Source: Pseudomonadota bacterium (GTDB lineage: Bacteria; Pseudomonadota; Alphaproteobacteria; Caulobacterales; Caulobacteraceae). From it: DNA of 6,250 nucleotides. Position numbers and translations under genes: made by a program. Shown piece after piece: positions 5,392 to 6,250 of this stretch. Under the pieces are notes generated by a model. The model had not been told where the DNA came from and ran no database searches. It was given only the letters and a program-made list of their open reading frames with translations. The stretch spans positions 1 through 6,250 of the forward strand of contig JAEYWU010000076.1 of NCBI GenBank assembly GCA_023428785.1. Reading direction: 5' to 3'. Every line of letters begins with the position of its first letter. Position 1 is the first letter of the stretch.

Positions 5392-6200
5392 TGCGCCAGT
5401 GGACCGTGGACGCCTTCGCGAGCGCGCCCTTCATGGGCAATCCGGCCTGTGTGGTCGAGCCGTTCGGGGCCTGGCCGGACGCGAGCTGGATGCAGGCGCT
5501 GGCGATGGAGAACAACCAGGCGGAGACGGCTTTCCTTCTTCGCTCAGATGACCCGGCGCGGTTCGGTCTGAGGTGGTTCACGCCGGGGATGGAGGTGCCG
5601 CTGTGCGGTCACGCGACCCTGGCCTCGGCCCATGTGCTGTTCGAGGAGCTCGGTGTTCAGGCGAATGAGCTGGTTTTCGACACCAAGTCGGGGCCGCTGA
5701 AGGTCAGCCGCGACGGCGGCGCCTACAGTATGGATTTCCCGGCCGATCCGCCGCGCCGGACCGATGTGCCCGAGGGGCTGGCGGAGGCGCTGGGCGCAGA
5801 GCCGGTCGAGGTCTGGGCGGCGGCCTATCTGGTGGTGGTGGTGAACGATGCGGCGACCGTGCGAGGGCTCGATCCTGACATCAAGGCGCTGCACCGGATC
5901 TCGGGCGAGGCGACGGGCGGGCGCGGCAATATCGTGGTCTGCGCGGCGTCGGACGATGCAAACTACGATGTGATCGACCGGTTCTTTGCACCGGGATCAG
6001 GCGTGGACGAGGATCCGGCGACGGGCTCGGCGCACTGCATCCTCGCGCCGCTGTGGGCGGACAAGCTGGGGCATGCGGACGTGCGTTTCCTGCAGGCCTA
6101 TCCGGGCCGGGGCGGGGAGATCACGACCCGCATGGCCGGCGAGCGGGTGATCCTGGGGGGCGGAGCGGTGACGACTGTGGAATCCAGGCTTCGACTCTAG
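5391..6200 (+). CDS. PhzF-family isomerase-like protein
   Basis: The 269-residue protein has the two-lobed diaminopimelate epimerase-like fold of PhzF relatives. Pseudomonas PhzF isomerises trans-2,3-dihydro-3-hydroxyanthranilate in phenazine synthesis. The catalytic trio recognised in PhzF, Glu45, His74 and Asp208, is present at the same numbers: NQAETAF (42-48), LCGHATLASAH (71-81) and DEDPATGSAH (206-215). The opening VDAFASAPFMGNPACVV (6-22) is also typical. There are no phenazine genes in the window, and most PhzF paralogues have unknown substrates, so phenazine production should not be assumed. The ATG at 5391 shares its A with the preceding TGA. A strong GAAGGAG (5376-5382) lies 8 bases upstream, so translation is probably independent and coupled. 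It is cytosolic and shows no signs of decay. A short run of four valines (GTG codons near 5831-5843) is unremarkable. Family assignment is firm; substrate is unknown. Confidence 0.93.
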   Translation: MRQWTVDAFASAPFMGNPACVVEPFGAWPDASWMQALAMENNQAETAFLLRSDDPARFGLRWFTPGMEVPLCGHATLASAHVLFEELGVQANELVFDTKSGPLKVSRDGGAYSMDFPADPPRRTDVPEGLAEALGAEPVEVWAAAYLVVVVNDAATVRGLDPDIKALHRISGEATGGRGNIVVCAASDDANYDVIDRFFAPGSGVDEDPATGSAHCILAPLWADKLGHADVRFLQAYPGRGGEITTRMAGERVILGGGAVTTVESRLRL

Positions 6201-6220
6201 GCGGCGTCCGGGGGCGCCGC
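6201..6220 (+). terminator. Short GC hairpin after the PhzF-like gene, weak terminator candidate
   Basis: Immediately after the TAG stop, GCGGCG (6201-6206) can pair with CGCCGC (6215-6220) around an 8-base loop. No T tract follows; instead the sequence becomes G-rich. It may be a transcript end, but the sequence here may also be unreliable. Confidence 0.3.
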
Positions 6221-6250
6221 GGGCGGGGGGGCGCGCGCGGGGGGCCGGGG
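6221..6250. other. G-rich tract at the end of the window
   Basis: All 30 bases are G or C (23 G, 7 C), with G runs of 3, 7, 6 and 4 separated by 1, 7 and 2 bases. This matches the usual G-quadruplex pattern. It could be a natural structured spacer or low-quality sequence at a contig end. No gene is visible in it. Confidence 0.55.

Noticed and set aside
5831..5843. Short GTG repeat in the PhzF-like gene
   Set aside because: Encodes a valine-rich core strand in frame. It is too short to argue for phase variation.
5391..6200. Phenazine biosynthesis locus
   Set aside because: Only a PhzF-family gene is present. No phzA/B, phzD, phzE or phzG neighbours are seen, and most PhzF relatives are not involved in phenazine synthesis.

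Overview
The window is about 6.25 kb of very GC-rich DNA (roughly 70% G+C in genes). It is densely packed with co-directional housekeeping and metabolic genes. Base composition, strong G/C preference at third codon positions, the rsmD-thiD pairing and the protein sequences suggest an alphaproteobacterium, probably Caulobacterales (Brevundimonas or Caulobacter-like). That placement is inference from gene content and style; no rRNA or other definitive marker is present. No mobile element, CRISPR array, tRNA or rRNA was seen.

Layout. (1) Positions 1-81 hold the possible tail of an upstream gene and a short leader. (2) Positions 82-1439 hold rsmD (16S rRNA m2G966 methyltransferase) and thiD (HMP/HMP-P kinase), fused by a 4-base GTGA overlap. 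(3) Positions 1440-1698 are a convergent intergenic region with two clear hairpins and no credible gene. (4) Positions 1699-2229, minus strand, encode a PadR-family repressor. (5) Positions 2230-2310 are a short divergent control region. It carries an 18-bp dyad (TATGCAAC-TG-GTTGCATA) that is very probably the PadR operator. (6) Positions 2311-6200, plus strand, look like a four-gene operon: fadH (2,4-dienoyl-CoA reductase), a small NTF2/SnoaL-like protein, a COG3575-type nucleotidyltransferase-family protein, and a PhzF-family isomerase-like protein. (7) Positions 6201-6250 are almost pure G/C with long G runs, either a G-quadruplex-like spacer or a low-quality sequence end.

How the genes fit together. 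The rsmD-thiD pair joins ribosome maturation to thiamine salvage/biosynthesis only by translational coupling; no mechanistic link is implied. FadH removes double bonds during beta-oxidation of unsaturated fatty acids. Its divergent PadR neighbour is the obvious candidate regulator, which would differ from the usual FadR/PsrA-type control. The three downstream genes have no established role in fatty-acid catabolism; tight spacing (14, 28 and -1 nt) suggests co-transcription. All the main enzymes retain their expected catalytic residues, so nothing looks decayed. I see no convincing evidence of a wholly new system. The most interesting points are the PadR-operator-fadH arrangement and the uncharacterised genes that follow fadH.
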